Below, piece after piece: positions 39,812-39,857 of a stretch of DNA of 39,857 nucleotides. Source of the DNA: Clostridiaceae bacterium (GTDB taxonomy: Bacteria > Bacillota > Clostridia > Lachnospirales > Lachnospiraceae); NCBI GenBank assembly GCA_009911305.1, contig QXXC01000038.1, positions 1 through 39,857 of the forward strand, in the 5' to 3' direction. The notes under the pieces are model-generated. The model saw only the letters and a program-made list of their open reading frames with translations, searched no databases and was not told where the DNA came from. Every line of letters begins with the position of its first letter. Position 1 is the first letter of the stretch. The position numbers and the translations under genes are program-made.

Positions 39812-39857
39812 ATGATGTATGACGTTTTGGTATCAATTATAAATTCACCTTCAAAAA
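39812..39857 (+). CDS. start of an unidentified gene, cut by the window edge
   Basis: GAAGGGAAG precedes two adjacent ATG codons (39812 and 39815); the visible product begins MMYDVLVSIINSPSK. Too short to identify. It belongs to the rightward unit of the element under the promoter at 39542-39570. Confidence 0.5.
   Translation, partial: MMYDVLVSIINSPSK

Larger units (their letters stand above)
38129..39857. mobile_element. one end of an integrated mobile element (continues past the window)
   Basis: The left border is the tRNA 3' fragment. To the right there are only small genes typical of accessory DNA (type I toxin-like, XRE repressor, small acidic protein, frameshifted gene), many promoters, and AT-rich spacers. 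No integrase, relaxase, or phage structural gene is visible, so the class (ICE, phage or IME) is open and the recombinase is expected beyond the right edge or at the other end. Confidence 0.65.

Overview
The window looks like a low-to-mid GC gut Firmicute of the Lachnospiraceae (Clostridium cluster XIVa) type. This is inferred from the Bacillus/Clostridium-style gene order holB-ricT-methyltransferase-rsmI, tRNA genes without encoded CCA, strong AGGAGG ribosome binding sites, a Gram-positive Tad pilus locus without secretin genes, a bile salt hydrolase, and several large hybrid histidine kinases. No species is claimed.

Layout. Bases 1-866 hold the 3' end of a 23S rRNA, seven tRNAs (Asp, Val, Thr, Tyr, fMet, Phe, Lys) and a terminator; no 5S gene lies between 23S and the tRNAs. 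Bases 876-5413 hold a metallo-beta-lactamase-fold lipoprotein, a protein joining a sigma-region-2-like N-terminus to a membrane helix and a large extracellular part, and an Orn/Lys/Arg decarboxylase family enzyme. Bases 5518-9003 are the housekeeping run holB, ricT, a tRNA1(Val)-type methyltransferase and rsmI. On the minus strand follow a bile salt hydrolase (9093-10076), the operon DUF2508 gene / GH13 amylase / glgB (10263-13874) and an ArsR repressor with its own promoter and operator (13987-14444).

Bases 14525-25320 are a complete Gram-positive Tad (type IVb pilus/type II-like secretion) operon: prepilin peptidase, TadZ-like ATPase, CpaF/TadA motor, TadB, TadC, Flp pilin, a large coiled-coil pseudopilin-like protein, two TadE/F-like pseudopilins, a second GxGD peptidase and an FHA-domain protein. 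Odd points are a TadC with a large exported insert containing octapeptide repeats, a TadE-like pilin with two tandem zinc-type Cys/His tails, a TadZ with a degenerate Walker A, and a leader with five TTCTGA repeats. Downstream lie a rhomboid protease, a HIT hydrolase, an ECF-like sigma factor, murG on the opposite strand, a DUF4367 membrane protein and a small secreted protein.

Bases 30027-37784 (minus strand) carry three hybrid histidine kinases; one has a first receiver whose phosphoacceptor Asp is Gly. Near 38129-38153 there is a 3' tRNA fragment followed by repeated GTGTGATA motifs, read here as the end of an integrated mobile element that runs out of the window. Its visible 1.7 kb contains a small unknown gene, a putative type I toxin with a convergent antisense RNA, a 55-residue acidic protein, an XRE repressor whose likely operator sits in the spacers of two divergently oriented promoters, and a frameshifted small gene. 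The integrase is not in the window.
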